Shown: positions 12,491-24,783, counted from the first letter of the stretch. The stretch: DNA of 64,000 nt from Linum tenue (GCA_946122785.1 CAMGYJ010000008.1:11929475-11993474), one strand, 5' to 3'. Notes: a model not told the origin generated them from the sequence alone. Numbers and translations are program-made.

Positions 12491-12778
12491 GTTATTATTG
12501 TTATTCCTAATCCACGGTTGTCACCCTTCGTACTTAACTGTCAATCCAACCGTTCACGTATTAGAGTCGAACCATAACCCAAAATTCGGGGTGTTACAAT
12601 TACGATTTCCACCCCAAACACAATTTTCATATAAAAAATATAGATACACAATTGACAAAAGTGTAAATTATGAGACTTTTATTGATATTAGACCTATTTT
12701 GAAACAAGAGATAGCAGACACTACATTTTGTCACCACGCACACACTACATTTTGTGATAGCAGAGCGAGACCAAATCT

Positions 12779-13265
12779 GGGGCGGACCCAGGAATTTTGT
12801 CAAGGGTATTCACAAAAATAAATAATTAAATAATTAAAAAATAAATTTTATAAGTTTAATTTATAAAGTACATCGATTCATCGTATCTCATAGCGAACCA
12901 CAACGTGTTTTCATATTATGAAAAGTTTCTATAATATATTCATCACTTATGTTGTGAGAGTTATCTTTTTATCGGGGTGGAGTTTTCATTCCCCAAAAAA
13001 GAGGAGATTTTATCAAATCTTAATGGGACTTGGATTCGACAGAGTAGACGGGAATTAATTTGGATCATTAGATATTTGCTTTGGAATGCCTATAACAACA
13101 ATTGAATAGTGGTTCAACGAAACTTCTATTAAGTATAAGGGTTGTCAAATTGTCAAGGGTTCAAATCCTACTAACAAGCATATAAATTGTATTGTGCTAA
13201 TTTGTTCCAATTTTTTAGCCAAGGTTTGTCAACTGACAACCCTTGGCACTGAACAGGTCCGCCCC
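12779..13265. mobile_element. Small terminal-inverted-repeat element
   Basis: Left end GGGGCGGACCCAG and right end CAGGTCCGCCCC are inverted copies. About 15 bases further in, CAAGGGT is matched by ACCCTTG. 487 bases, no open frame. I could not find a convincing target duplication, so the superfamily is left open. Confidence 0.6.
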
Positions 13266-15508
13266 TGTTTCGAGACGATCTATCGCATGATGACACCGCT
13301 AACCTGTCTTACCATTGACATGTGCTACTCCAAGGATAACCATTGTCACTAGGAATTAAACTTAGGACCTTGCCTTGAGACATCCGCCAACTAATGCCCC
13401 GTTCACTTGCCATTTCATTTTATGTTTTTTGCTGTCACAACAAAAAATAAGAAATATGAGTAAAAAAATGTGTTCACTTGTTGTACTGTTTTCATTTGGA
13501 AAATCTATTAGCCTACAAAATGTGATAGCTCTGCAAAACAACAAAATGACGTTTCCTGGAAATTTGGTCGCTTGTTTCTCCACCATTCCCAATGAAAAAT
13601 TGCTACTGTAGTTAAATGAGGTTCTGGGTTCGAATCACATCACCCAAATCTTTTTTTTTCCCCTTTACTTCTTTCTCGACCATCATCTTGAACTTTCTAA
13701 TTCCACGTCAAGAAACTATTGAACCTGTCTCTGGGACCAAATCCTTGGCCAACCTTAATCTCGATCTGCCGCGGAATCCTTCTCTTCCAAGCAGCGCCAC
13801 TCATATCCTCTATGTTCTCGCCGGCGTCGTCACCACCGGTTAGTCTTGGCGGTTCCCTTTTCTGCAGTTCCATGCTCAATCGCACTAGAGTAGATGTTAG
13901 TGTGCTTTTTTGGATTATGATTGGAACGAATCAATTATGGAATTGAGCTTTTTTGTAGTCATGCGGAGTTCGTCCTTGGTGGCAACTGAATAGCTAGAGT
14001 TGATAGAGAAAGTGGTGGAGGAGTTCGCCTCCCATAAGTACCAGCAGCCGAACTAGTGTTAAAGTCAGCTGGAGATTGTCTCGTCTTAAACATAATCTCG
14101 TAGTACATTAGTCAAGTTTAATCAATGACCTGTCTAATTCTTGTTGAACAAAAGGGCCTAATGGAATTGGAAATAGAATATGCATGTGAAGTATGTCTAA
14201 GAAGTTTATTTTGTTTGGAAACCTGCAATGTGTCAAGTAGCTCTGTTGTTTCAGTTTACGATCTTATTACGAAGCTAGATCATGAGGCAAATGTCATGAT
14301 AATAGCCTTGAATGTGGTTGCATCCATCACAGCTATATGCATTAGCGGCACCTGATTCCTTAATCATTCACCTCTCAGCTGTTTCGAACGGTTCTATGAC
14401 TAGAGTTGTATGTTACTCCTCAACCAAATTGTGGTAATCAAATACCAAAAAACAGTATGAAGCAACTAAACAGGTTTTCATTTTTAGAATTCAGTTTCAG
14501 AACTTACCAAAATTCTTAGCTAATTAAACAAGTTTTCTTCGTTTATCAGAAAACGACAACTTCATTTTTATTTTTATTTATTTTCTTTTACGGCAACAAC
14601 AGGAAATTGAATGGCAAGTTAACGGACCATAATGTAGCCTTGTTTCGCCACACTTACAAGTTACAATTCACCTACCGGCTACCACGCTTCTCTCTCGTCA
14701 CCCTCTTACTTTTCTCACTTCTTTTCCCCACAATTTTCTTTTCTTCACACAATCCCCACAAGTCTACAACACAATATTTATATATAATCCCCATTCAAAA
14801 AATTTAACCCAAAAATTATTTATATTTATATTTATATATAATCCCCATTCAACCAATTTAACCCAAAAAAATTTGCTCATGTCTTATCTTTTTATTTCAT
14901 AATTATTATCTAGAGAAATCTCTTTTCTCCTATCTTTGACTTTTTCTGCATTCTTCCCCTCTTCTCCATTTTCAATTACAAACGGTTGTTATAAAAAAAT
15001 CAATATATTTTTTTTAATTCTTCAAACAACGACTCTATCTCCAATTCTCCATCGCCACTATCAACCAAAGCATTATCAAGTTCAAAACTAATGGCCGAAT
15101 CATTCTTATTAAATAAATATTAATAGTACATTAGAAATATCAACCTTTAACATATATCATTTATGGGTCATTTGCATGAATTATTTTGAACCAAAGTTAT
15201 TATTTGGCCAAAATGATGGTATGGCAAAAGAAAATTGAACGGTGATATTTTAAGAATGAGATAATTGAGATAACTCGTTATTAGGTAGTTTTTATTTTTC
15301 TTATGATACTCAAGAAGAGCGAGAGGCGTTTTGAGATTCGACATGCTTAAGCCTATCACTTGGTGACGAATGACTAACAACGGCGTCACATCTCCAGTAA
15401 TCGCCGCTCGTGTGTTGACGTGGCTGTTTTCCAGGCTCGGGGCGAGAGGAGGCCCAATCAGGCTCCACGATAAGGTGGGCCAAGATACTAATCATCGGAG
15501 AGGGATCC
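13266..15508. other. Intergenic DNA with unrecognised coding-like stretch
   Basis: Mostly AT-rich. At 13690-13890 base composition rises and both strands are open for 60-75 codons (minus-strand piece contains AAWKRRIPRQIEIKVGQGF). It could be a captured or remnant exon, but I do not recognise it. Nothing else I can name lies in this interval. Confidence 0.35.
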
Positions 15509-15808
15509 GGTGACTAAGGGGGTGCTTAGTCACTTGACTAAGCCCCTCCCAGCCCTTAGATCTGGACACAACAATCTGATGGTTAAAAAGTGAGAAGAGC
15601 TATTTAATTAATGACAAGGGTAGTTTAGGTATTATGGTATATTACGAAGTATACAAACCAGACTTACAATCAGTACAAACCCTTAAATATACAAACTGTA
15701 CAAACTACAATGACAAAACATACAAATAGGTTTACAAACATTACAGACGTATGAATTGTACAAATAATACAAACTAGACCAACAAAGAATATAAACCATT
15801 CAAAAAAG

Positions 15809-16052
15809 AAAAAACACCCGGGTTAACTTTGGAGGCTCCATCCCTATATAGAGGACTCTGTCTCAAAGTCAACCCGGTTGTTTTTTAGACATACAAACAT
15901 TACGAACATGGTGGACAAAAATGACAAACTAGACCGACAATCCATACAAATTGGAAAAAACACCTGGGTTGATTTTGGAGGCTCCATCCCTATATAGAGG
16001 AGTTCCATCTAAAAGTCAACTAGGTAATTTTTTAGACATACAAAACATTACA
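15809..16052. repeat. Two direct copies of a 95-bp unit
   Basis: 15809-15904 and 15954-16052 share GGAGGCTCCATCCCTATATA and a following TTTTTTAGACATACAAA. Each copy contains a TATATAGAGGA word that looks TATA-like. Confidence 0.8.
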
Positions 16053-16230
16053 CACATGGTTGACAAAAATAATAAACATGGTGCACAACAATAACAAAGT
16101 TTACAAACATTACAAAAGAAACCGACAAACATTACAAAATAACAAAGCATACAAACATTACAAAATAAACTGACAAATAGTACAAATCCAGCACTGTCGC
16201 CGGAAAAGTCTCCTCCGGTTAGTAGAAAAA

Positions 16231-16257
16231 GTCTCTCTCTCTCTCTCTCTCTCTCTC
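16231..16257. repeat. (CT)n microsatellite
   Basis: About thirteen TC units in a row. Confidence 0.95.
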
Positions 16258-16273
16258 CAACGCTATTGAAAAC

Positions 16274-16844
16274 TGGATGGCTAAACATCGCCCTAACTTT
16301 ACCTAAATTGCCCTAACTTAAAAGGGTAAATTACTATCCTTCGTGAATAAAACACTAACACTACACCCAGTAAACGGTTGCCTTCTTCTTCCTTTCCCGG
16401 CCGATTCACAGCAAGCGAAAGCGAATTACCCGATCACCTTCCCCTCAAACTCGGTGGCAACCCTTCTGCACTGTCGTTGCATCTACAAATCGTGGCGGTT
16501 CTGGTGGACATCGAAAGGTCATGTAGTCACCATATAGACTATTCCGCCGTCACCACCCAAAACACCGCCTTCTACACCCTTTAACACTTTGGGTAAAAAA
16601 ATGAATGACTTCCACTTCCTCCTGGACATGAATAGTCTCCACCGTGAACCTTACTTCAACGTGGCCGTGATTGTTCGTTTTGATTTAGGCTCAATGAATG
16701 CAGGGAAGTTCCACAGAGAGGTTACTTTTTATGTTTTTTATTTTTTCATTTTCTACGAACAAACATATATAAGGATATAAAGGTAATTTTATATATTAAA
16801 TTAGGGCGATTTAAGTAAAGTTAGGGCGATGTTTAGCAATCCCC
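16274..16844. mobile_element. Small MULE-like (Pack-MULE-type) element with F-box-like fragment
   Basis: The ends are inverted copies: left GGCTAAACATCGCCCTAACT, and the same reading on the minus strand at the right end, with TIR similarity of about 45 bases. The flanks ATTGAAAAC (16265-16273) and ATTGAAAAT (16845-16853) form a 9-base duplication with one mismatch, the MULE hallmark. The interior (16378-16540, plus strand) reads VATLLHCRCIYKSWRFWW, resembling the core of an F-box (consensus like LLRCRCVCKSWR), preceded by ELPDHLP in another frame. It is a fragment with frameshifts, not a working gene. F-box identity is my inference from the motif. Confidence 0.65.
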
Positions 16845-17096
16845 ATTGAAAATGGTCATGGGCCTGCCAAAAACCCGCCAGGGGTGAAAATCCCCCCACC
16901 GGCCAGCGCCGGCGGCGAGACGTACGAAAACCCAGGTATTTATTTTTATAATTATTTAATAATTAAAAATTAAAAAATCATGCAATTACCACTTTACCCT
17001 TTATTAAATGAGATCAATCTGGACCGTTGGATTTTACTGAGGTGGAATGGCTGAGATTTACTTAGCCATGTGACTAAGGGACCCCCCTTAGTCACC

Positions 17097-18113
17097 TGAT
17101 CTTATGTTCTGATCATCGCCCACGAGATGATGATGGAAGGCTGATTTGCGCGCACTGGCGAATGACATGACACTTCAAAAAGAAATGTGCTTCAAATTGC
17201 ATAGATGTAAGGAAGTGGTTAAGTACCATACATAGGCCTGTATAAGATCCAGCATAACCTTCTCTCAACAATTCGAGTTATTGGGACCAACTGGTTTATT
17301 GACAATGGTCACCCTCCTCGCCATTAACATCGAGATGTAATTTTGGTCAGAGTGAGGCAATAGCTGACATTGAGATCGGGGGCAATGATGAATTTCTCGA
17401 CAAAAGAGATGGAAGGAATTAACTCGTCTCAGTGATCACCACCGTTCCAAAAGGAGGAGTCCATAGCCATCGTTTCGCATGTACCGTTGTCGTCAAGTCT
17501 GCGGTGTTAGTAACGGTATATGAACAACGCGATTGAACTTATCCCAACAACTCGAGTTATTGGGACCAACTGGTTCTTGAGAGGAGACGAGCAGTAATGA
17601 ACGCGCGACTCGCAAGATTGGTAATAAATGAATGGCGGGAAGCGCGTAATTCAATTCAAAATTTTGTTGAAAAAGGCTGCTACATCCTACATACCTTACC
17701 TACATATTAACGGACTTTATCACGGAAAATCCGACGAGAGGGTCTTGTTTGTTAAATATAATAGTTCAGAGGATTGTTTCTTATGAAAACCAAAATAAAG
17801 CGTGTATTTAGTTATTTTACCTTTGCAAATATGTAGTCAAAATTGTATTTTGAAATTTAAAAATTTACGATTTTATGTTTCTAGGTCACTAGTTATTTTA
17901 CCCTTGCAATTTACCACAAAAGGAAAAAAGGGGTAACATAGAGCTGACGCATGTCGTGGTCACACTGAAACTTGCATGAAACGTCTCCAGTATTGCCATA
18001 CTAAAACAAGTGGGAATTTAAGAATATTTTACTTTCTTCCAATTTGTATAATTTCGTTCGGACCTTGAGGAAAAGAGGAAGAGAACAGGTCATCGGCTGG
18101 TTGTGTTGTTCTC
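17097..18113. other. Intergenic DNA
   Basis: No gene recognised. The 20-base word CGAGTTATTGGGACCAACTG occurs twice (17274 and 17553), a short direct duplication. Confidence 0.4.
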
Positions 18114-18450
18114 AGGTAAATTGTAAGAATCATCATTGAGATTATTAAAAAAATTTCACTTTGATCATTGAAAATATTTAATTTCATTTGTAATCACTAA
18201 CTTTATATTCACATTTCATGTCATCAATAGTCACTTTCTATTCATTTTCGTTAAGTTTTGCTTACGTGACAATCAATCTTCATAGTTGACGATTAAATGT
18301 GTAACATGAAAATTAAAAATTAATAAAAATAATATTTAATGTTTTACAAAATTTCACAGCTCGAAATCTCTCCTTCCCCTTCAACGACCATCTTCACTCC
18401 ACCCTCCGACCACCACCTCCACCTCACCCCCATCGCTGCCTCCTCCCTAG
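18114..18450 (+). mobile_element. Left inverted arm of a large MULE-like element with acetolactate synthase fragment
   Basis: 18114-18450 aligns over its whole length to the reverse complement of 53231-52430 once the MITE at 52705-53140 is removed. Shared landmarks are TTTATATTC, GTCACT, CTTAC and TCCGACCACCACCTCC. The outer part starts GGTAAATTGTAAGAAT, in the style of plant MULE ends. The inner part (18361-18449) is a Ser/Pro/Thr-rich stretch that matches the 5' coding piece seen in the right arm. No target duplication was found at the outer ends, so the limits are approximate. Confidence 0.65.
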
Positions 18451-19036
18451 GGCGGGCCAAGAGGGTGTGTTGGGAGGCCCTCCAGCACAGTGCCTCTAAT
18501 ATTAGGGAATAGGGGGCCTCGACTTAGATTCGTTAGTCAATCAGATCATATATTGTAGATTGTATTTGTAGATAATGATTACGACTTTAATTATATTGAT
18601 TAATAATAGTGCTAGTCATTGGTTAATATTATCTTGTATATATACACTCGACAAGTATATTGATTCTTAAAGTGTTTTTTTGGTTTTAAAAAAAATCCTT
18701 TTTGTATTAAAAATAAAAAATATCTGAATGGAATAGCTATGATAACATTTTTTATCAAAAGATAATTGGGATTGCCAGTACTACAAGGGTAAAAACGTAC
18801 GTTCACATAGTGGCCAAAAGTCAACTACGAAACTCAAAACCGCTCATACTAGCAAGAAACTAAGAAAGGACTATGATAACAATTGAAAATTATCTCACGA
18901 ACAATACAAAGAATGGAGAGATAATAGGTAATTTTACTTTAAACATTGTTACAAAAATATTACATTTCAATTGATGATGATATAATCATTTCAAGTTTAT
19001 TATGGCTTTAGCAGTGCCCTACTTTCCATTATTATA
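18451..19036. other. Unassigned DNA between the left MULE arm and the LINE
   Basis: AT-rich, no gene seen. A stretch around 18500-18660 (TTAGGGAATAGG through CTTGTATATATACAC) looks like part of a copia-type LTR, but I cannot define its ends. Confidence 0.3.
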
Positions 19037-22000
19037 ATGGTTAATATATTTACTTGGAATTGCAGGGGGCAGAGAGCAAACGCTTCCTGCGAGTTTTTCA
19101 CGAATATCAACGGAAGTATCGTCCGGAGATAGTGATTATTGTGGAACCGAGAATTAGTGGGGACACCGCCATGAAAGTCGTCCAAGATCTTGGGTATGAT
19201 AAGTACCTGGTGGTTGACGCAATGGGATTTGCAGGAGGCATATGGCTAGTATGGGACTCTAGTGTGGTGACTTTAACAGAGGCTGATCGTTCGTCTCAAT
19301 TTCTACACGCAGAGATTAATAGCGAACATGATAGATGGTTTCTTACAATTGTCTATGCCAATCCGGCTCTGATTCAACGTCAAGAACTGTGGCAGTCTAT
19401 TTGTACGATAACGGAAGATATGGCCAACCCATGGATACTGGCGGGGGATTTCAACTCTATTCTCCAACCGTCGGACAAGATGGGCGCTGCCCCGTTTGAT
19501 GCTAGTCGTGCCTGTGAATTCCAGGATTGTGTTTTGGATCTCGGCCTAGTTGACTTGGGATATAGGGGACCACTTTTTACTTGGTTCAGGGAAGGGACCA
19601 AGGAAAGACTGGACCGAGGTTTGTCAAACTCATTATGGTCCTCCATGTTTCTGGACACAATTGTGCTACATCTCCCGCGTATTAGGAGTGATCACCAACC
19701 ACTTTTGATTAAGCTTGACCCTAATTATCAACCATCTGGTTCGAAACCGTTTAGATTCCTCGCTGCGATCACCAACCACTACATGAGGGATTTGAGGAGA
19801 TGGCGAAATCTGCCTAGGGGAAGGGAACATACCTTGTTCCAGCTATCGAGGCTTTCTCCACCGATGCAAAAAACTGGAATTCGAATACTTTTGGTGTCAT
19901 CCTACATAAAAGAATATTTGGGGGAGATTCGGACAATGAAGGTCTAAAGCTAGCGAGGTATGAATTAGAGGATGTTCTTTTGCAGGAAGAGCTATTATGG
20001 TGCCAAAATTCCAGTTTGGAGTGGATCCCGTTGGGAGATAGGAACACAAAGTATTTTCATTCCTCTACACAAATAGGATGTCAGCTTTAAAAAATGGGGA
20101 GGATGAGTGGGTCGAAGATCAATTGTTGTTGCTGGCAATGACATGTGAGTTCTATTCAGCCCTCTACACTGATTATGGTGCGCCGATCTACCTAATCCCG
20201 CCGGCGTTTGATACAATCCTTGATCACCTCAAGCTATCGCGAACAACTCAATTTACAGGGGAGGAGTTGTCCATGGATTCAAGTCGATGGGAGTTCTAAA
20301 ATTTCCAGGTAAAGATGGATTGAACCCACTATTTTACCAACGTTCTTGGGAGTTTGTGGGGCCAGCGGTGATTCAGTTTGCCCAAGGCTGTTGGCTTGAG
20401 CAATCACACATTGCCAAGATTAATGAGACCATTGTTGCTTTGATCCCGAAAGTGAAGAGGCCCATTTTGATAGAACAGTTCACGCCCATAAGTCTATGTA
20501 ATGTGACTTACAAGATGATTACTAAGTTCCTAGAAGAGAGATTGAAGTCGCTGATGCCCCGCTTGGTGCATGAAACTCAGACGAGCTTCGTCCCAGGGAG
20601 GCATATTACTGATAATATTTTCATTTTGCATGAAATAATTCGTTCAATGCGTGCAAAGTAGGGCAAGGTGGGATGGATGGTGTTGAAAATCGCTCTTGCT
20701 AAGGCTTATGATCATATCAAGTGGAGTTTCGTCCGTGACACGTTACTTGCAGCAGGTCTACCCCAGCATCTCTTCCGTAAGTATGCAGATTCAGTGGAAT
20801 GGCGGGTTAATGGAAATTTTTTGCCCCTCGAGGGGATTGTGACAGGGTTGCCCTCTCTCCCCATACATCTTCACGTTGTGTATGGAAAGATTGGGCCATC
20901 TCATCACTGCCACAATGGATAGAGGAGAATGGAAGCAGCTTAGGTTATCGCAGAATGGCCCCTCCTTGTTACATCTCTTTTTTGTTGATGACCTAATACT
21001 TTTCAGTGTAGCTTCCGAGGGTCATGTGCAGGTGATTCTGAAATGTTTTGAAGAGTTTGGTGCGGCGTCTGGCCAATAGATTAGTCGCCCCAAGTTGAGA
21101 TTTTTCTTCTCTAGGAATGTGGGGGCTACTGACAGTGAAGCTCTTTCTTCTGCGTTGGACATACCGGAAACAAAAAACCTGAGATGCTACTTGGGAGTAC
21201 CGGTTATTCACGATAGGTGTCAAAGGCAATGTACACATAAATGATTGATCGAGTGGACTCGAGACTCGCGTGGAAGGTTAAGTCATTGTCCCTCGCAGCT
21301 CGGATCAAGTTAGCCCAGTTTGTGTTGTCATCCCTCTCCGCGTATACTATGCATACCTTTTTCCTGCCTGCTTCAGTTAGAGACTACATCGACAAGAAAA
21401 TAAAATGTTTTTTTTGGGGCAGCTCGGAGCATAGGAGAAAGGTTCATTTGATTGACTGGGATACCATTTGCAAGCTCATGGAGGAAGGCGGGTTAGGATT
21501 GTGCGATGCAACGAAGATGAACGAGCCTTTTATGGTGAAAATCGCTTGGCGACTCTTTATTGAGGAGGATGGTCTTTGGGTTAGAGTCGTTAGAGGCAAG
21601 TACTTGAGGCAAACGGGGTGGGATTGGCAACCAATGGAGGCTGGTTGAATATCGAACCTGTGGAGGGGGGTCCTTCGATTTTTGCACTATATTCTACATG
21701 GTACTATGTGGCACATTAACAGCGGTATGTAAACCATGTTCTGGACGGAAGTTGGTTCCAAGATGGGTCGTCGTTGTCGGAATACGCAGTGGGCTTGCCG
21801 GAAGATGCTAAAAGTTTAACGGTGGTGGAGTTAGTGTTGAACGAAGAATGGAATGTGGATTTTGCACCCAGTATCACAAGCCACAGAGCCGGATATTCTG
21901 ACCTAGAGATTTTCCCCATCGGGGCATTTCACCCTCAATCATCATACAAACTCATCAGAGGAAGTAACGAGGACTCCCCTACACACCCAGTTTGGAGGGC

Positions 22001-22247
22001 AGCTTGGCGAGTTCAGGGACCCGAACGGACGAAGACATTCTTCTGGTTGGTCCTCCATCATCGACTTCTTACCAATGCGGAGAGGCTCCACTGCCACATT
22101 GCAATCTTGAATATTTGCCCAGTTTGTTGCAACGGGCCTAAGACGACCATCCACATGATCAGAGATTGTCCTTATGCTCGAACGATGTGGTCAGTTTTCC
22201 TTGCAGGTGAATCGGATGAGACTTTTTATGCATATATCATCCGGTGG
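19037..22247 (+). pseudogene. LINE (L1-type) ORF2, 5' part: endonuclease, reverse transcriptase, zf-RVT
   Basis: Non-LTR retrotransposon protein that nicks target DNA and reverse-transcribes in place. The endonuclease runs 19037-19740: WNCRG start, VEPRISG, LAGDFNS, and SDHQPL near the end. RT pieces: ISLCNVTYKMITK and FVPGRHITDNI (20490-20620), AKAYDHIKW, and the catalytic box FVDDLILFS (about 20980). A zinc-binding zf-RVT-type domain (CPVC...HMIRDCPYA) lies at 22000-22200. The frame is broken many times; the first slip is at a run of five G just after WNCRG (19065-19069). The copy is cut at 22247 by Athila A and continues at 29083. Confidence 0.9.
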
Positions 22248-22252
22248 ACATT

Positions 22253-23597
22253 TGACACGCCAAAACACAACACCAATCTGCGACCAAGTATAATTGCAGA
22301 CCGGGAATGCAGTAACAGGCAAGTTATATTATCAACCCGGGGTCTAGATCTACTGCTTACTCAGTGATTCTCTGTTATCTAGCCAACTAAAGTAAGTGAT
22401 TCTTGTTTAAAAGCAAAAGAAAAAATAAAGCAGGAAATTATTCGGTTTTCTCAAGCAGGAAAGAGTCACTCGGGAATGAGTCCCCCTAGCTCCTTAGTTA
22501 GGTTTCAATTGTATTTCCCTTGGTTGATTTACTGTTGATTAGACTGCGGAAGATCCGACAGTAGCTTGGAATCTCTTAAGCTGACCAAGCCCTCTCAGTC
22601 TAACTACCCGGCAGACGACTAGTCTTCACCGGGATAGAAAGCTGAAGTAGTAAGAACAGAACTCCACTACTGGAATTGGATTCCAGTACAAAGCAGTAAA
22701 CTGGCTAACTCTCGTATAGCCAATCTCCTACTACCGAATGATGAGACTCTAGCAACCTAATCAGATTCTATCTATCTCAGATTGCAGCAGGAATCAGGAA
22801 AAGTTGATCAGACTTCAATTGACTCAATAAACATGCAACATTCGATTAAAATCAAACAGTAATATCATCCCAAGTCATTACAATCAATCCCTAACACATA
22901 GAACTTGGGTTCTTCATCCCCAAGTGAGAGAGGGGTTCTACTCAATAGAGAGAGAGAGGAAAACAAGATACAAAGCAATCATAATCTGCTCTGGGATGAT
23001 GATTTTCACTCCTATGACGATCTCCAAGCTTGATTTGATGAAACCCAGCTCCAAGATGGCTTCTAGGATGTGTTCTTCGTCCTTTCTCTCTCTAGGGCGC
23101 TGTTTTTGCTCAAAAAGTCCGATTCTCTCTCTTGCAGCCCGGAATTGGGTTAAAACCAGGAATTCCCGACTCACACGAGCAGGGCCACACGGCCGTGTGG
23201 CATACCCAGTTGCCCGTGTGAGTTAAAACGCTGCATTCCACTTAGTTCGATTTTCAGGCTTCTCACACGGCCAGGGTCGCACGGCCGTGTGTGACTTCCA
23301 TCTGCCCGTGTTTGCTCTCGGCGAAAGTCACACGGCCAGACCACTCCTTCACACGGCCGTGTGGATTATCAGGGCAGGCCGTGTTTGCTCTCGCACAATC
23401 TCACACGGCCACAAATATGAGTTGCACGGCCGTGTGAGTTGTGGGTGTGCCCGTGTGGCCTCCTTTTTGACTTGCCTCGCGCCCGATCTTCGTCCAATCG
23501 ACCCCAAACTCGCTCCCAAGCCTCCATTCACGCACTAGGACCTGAAATATCACAAACAAGCACAACCTAGCGTGAAATCGGCCTAAAAGACGAGAAA
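22253..23597 (-). repeat. Athila A 3' LTR, truncated
   Basis: Starts (plus strand) TGACACGCCAAAACAC. Close to 27663-29023, but ends abruptly at CGAGAA before the outer 59 bases. Contains four CACGGCCGTGTG palindromes. Confidence 0.88.
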
Positions 23598-23602
23598 TAC
23601 AT

Positions 23603-24783
23603 GAACAAGTAGGCAACTCAAGGTTCACATTCATACCAAATACACCCTCAAAGCACATCATTAAGGGCCCCAACCGACCCCCACAAAATGGTACGAAAAC
23701 AGGCATTTCATCGAACACCTTGTGTGCACTATTAAGGTAAACATGAAATTGGCACAATTCTTGCACACAAGGGCTCAAACAATCAAGAGGGACTTAGCCC
23801 AAAACAATTCAAACACACTCCATGCATTCCCCTCAATCAATTGCACGAAAATCACAAGATTCAATGAGGTTCTCTAAACGTGCAACCTAACACCCAATTC
23901 TCCACAATTAACATAGTTAAGGGCAAAATCAAACCTGGAGACTCAAGTAGAGGTGTAGGGGATGATGAGGGGAAGGCGATGGAAGCGACAAAAAGCCGAA
24001 AAAGTGCCCGGAAGTGCTCGTCGGAGCCTCGCCGGAAATCGCCTCCGGCGACAAAAACGTCGGCCAAATCTCCTCAAAATGGAGGGATAGGCCGCTTTTG
24101 GTGTAGGAAGGGTGGGTTTGTTGTTGGTTTGGTGAAAAAATGACAAAAATGGCCGAAAAATTCGAAAGGTGGGGTTTTGGCGCGGTTTTCCGGCGAGGGT
24201 CAGAGGATTCCGGCGAGGATTTTGAATTTTCTGACGACCCGGCCGTGCTGGCCGAATATATAGGCCGTGTCTCGGCCACATGGCCTGACTCGCACGGCCG
24301 TGTTAGTAGCACATTTGCCCGTGTCGGCCGACACGGCCTGGCCGAGGAATTTCACTCGGCCGTGCCGAGTGCTCATTTGGCCGTGCCATATTATGCGAGA
24401 ACAAACATGGCCTGGCCACTCCTCCACACGGCCGTGCGATAAAATGAGTTACCCGTGCCGGCTGCACGGCCAGGCCAGGCCAATCCACACGGCCGTGCCA
24501 GTTGCACTTTTGGCCGTGTGGAAATTGTCGAGAGCTCACACGGCCAATGGAAAGAATCCACACGGCCGTGTGAGTTTAAGGCTTGGCCGTGTGAACTGCT
24601 GGAGCCCCAAAATCAACCTGTTTTCGCTCAAAAACGACATTCGACTCTGGAACAACATCTCAAGACTAAAAAAAAACACAAAAACACAAGGAAAAACAAA
24701 GTAAGAAAATGCAAACCTCGGTGGGTTGCCTCCCCACAAGCGCTTCTTTACCGTCTTTTAGCTGGACGCCAGTCGGTGGCTGC
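23603..24783 (-). repeat. Athila A spacer with palindrome modules
   Basis: Homologous to 41890-43020 in element B. From 24230 to 24600 it repeats a 75-80-base module made of CACACGGCCA, CACGGCCGTG and a following TTGGCCGTG or GCCCGTG. The modules create long spurious open frames on both strands rich in RPC and HTAV. Confidence 0.75.

Larger units (their letters stand above)
9827..12598 (-). mobile_element. Solo LTR of a Ty3/gypsy-type retrotransposon
   Basis: Bounded by TGAAAACACCC and GGGGTGTTACA, i.e. read on the minus strand it starts TGTAACACCCCGAATTTT. It is flanked by the 5-base duplication ATTAC at 9822-9826 and 12599-12603. No gag or pol is present, so it is a recombined single LTR. 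It contains a hAT-type MITE (10782-11252), a (TAA)n run and a GC-richer stretch at 11820-12320 without a recognisable protein. Confidence 0.85.
15509..17096. mobile_element. 1.6-kb TIR element enclosing a nested MULE-like element
   Basis: The left end GGTGACTAAGGGGGTGCTTA (15509-15528) is repeated inverted at the right end, where the minus strand reads GGTGACTAAGGGGGGTCCCT (17077-17096). A second inner match, TTAGTCAC, follows on each side. The interior at 15640-16200 is dense in TACAAAC and ACATTACAAA words. Target duplication and superfamily unresolved. Confidence 0.6.

Noticed and set aside
14125..14355. 76-codon ORF as a small gene
   Set aside because: No family resemblance, no flanking signals, AT-rich context; openness alone is not support.
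23180..23450. Regularly spaced palindromes resembling a CRISPR array
   Set aside because: Units are imperfect, differ in length, occur in retrotransposon LTRs of a plant genome, and have no cas genes nearby.
24267..24704. Long overlapping open frames rich in RPC/HTAV (also 38042-38480, 42376-43094, 48150-48788)
   Set aside because: They arise from repeated CACGGCCGTGTG palindromes, which lack stops on both strands; they lie in LTRs and spacers and show no domain.
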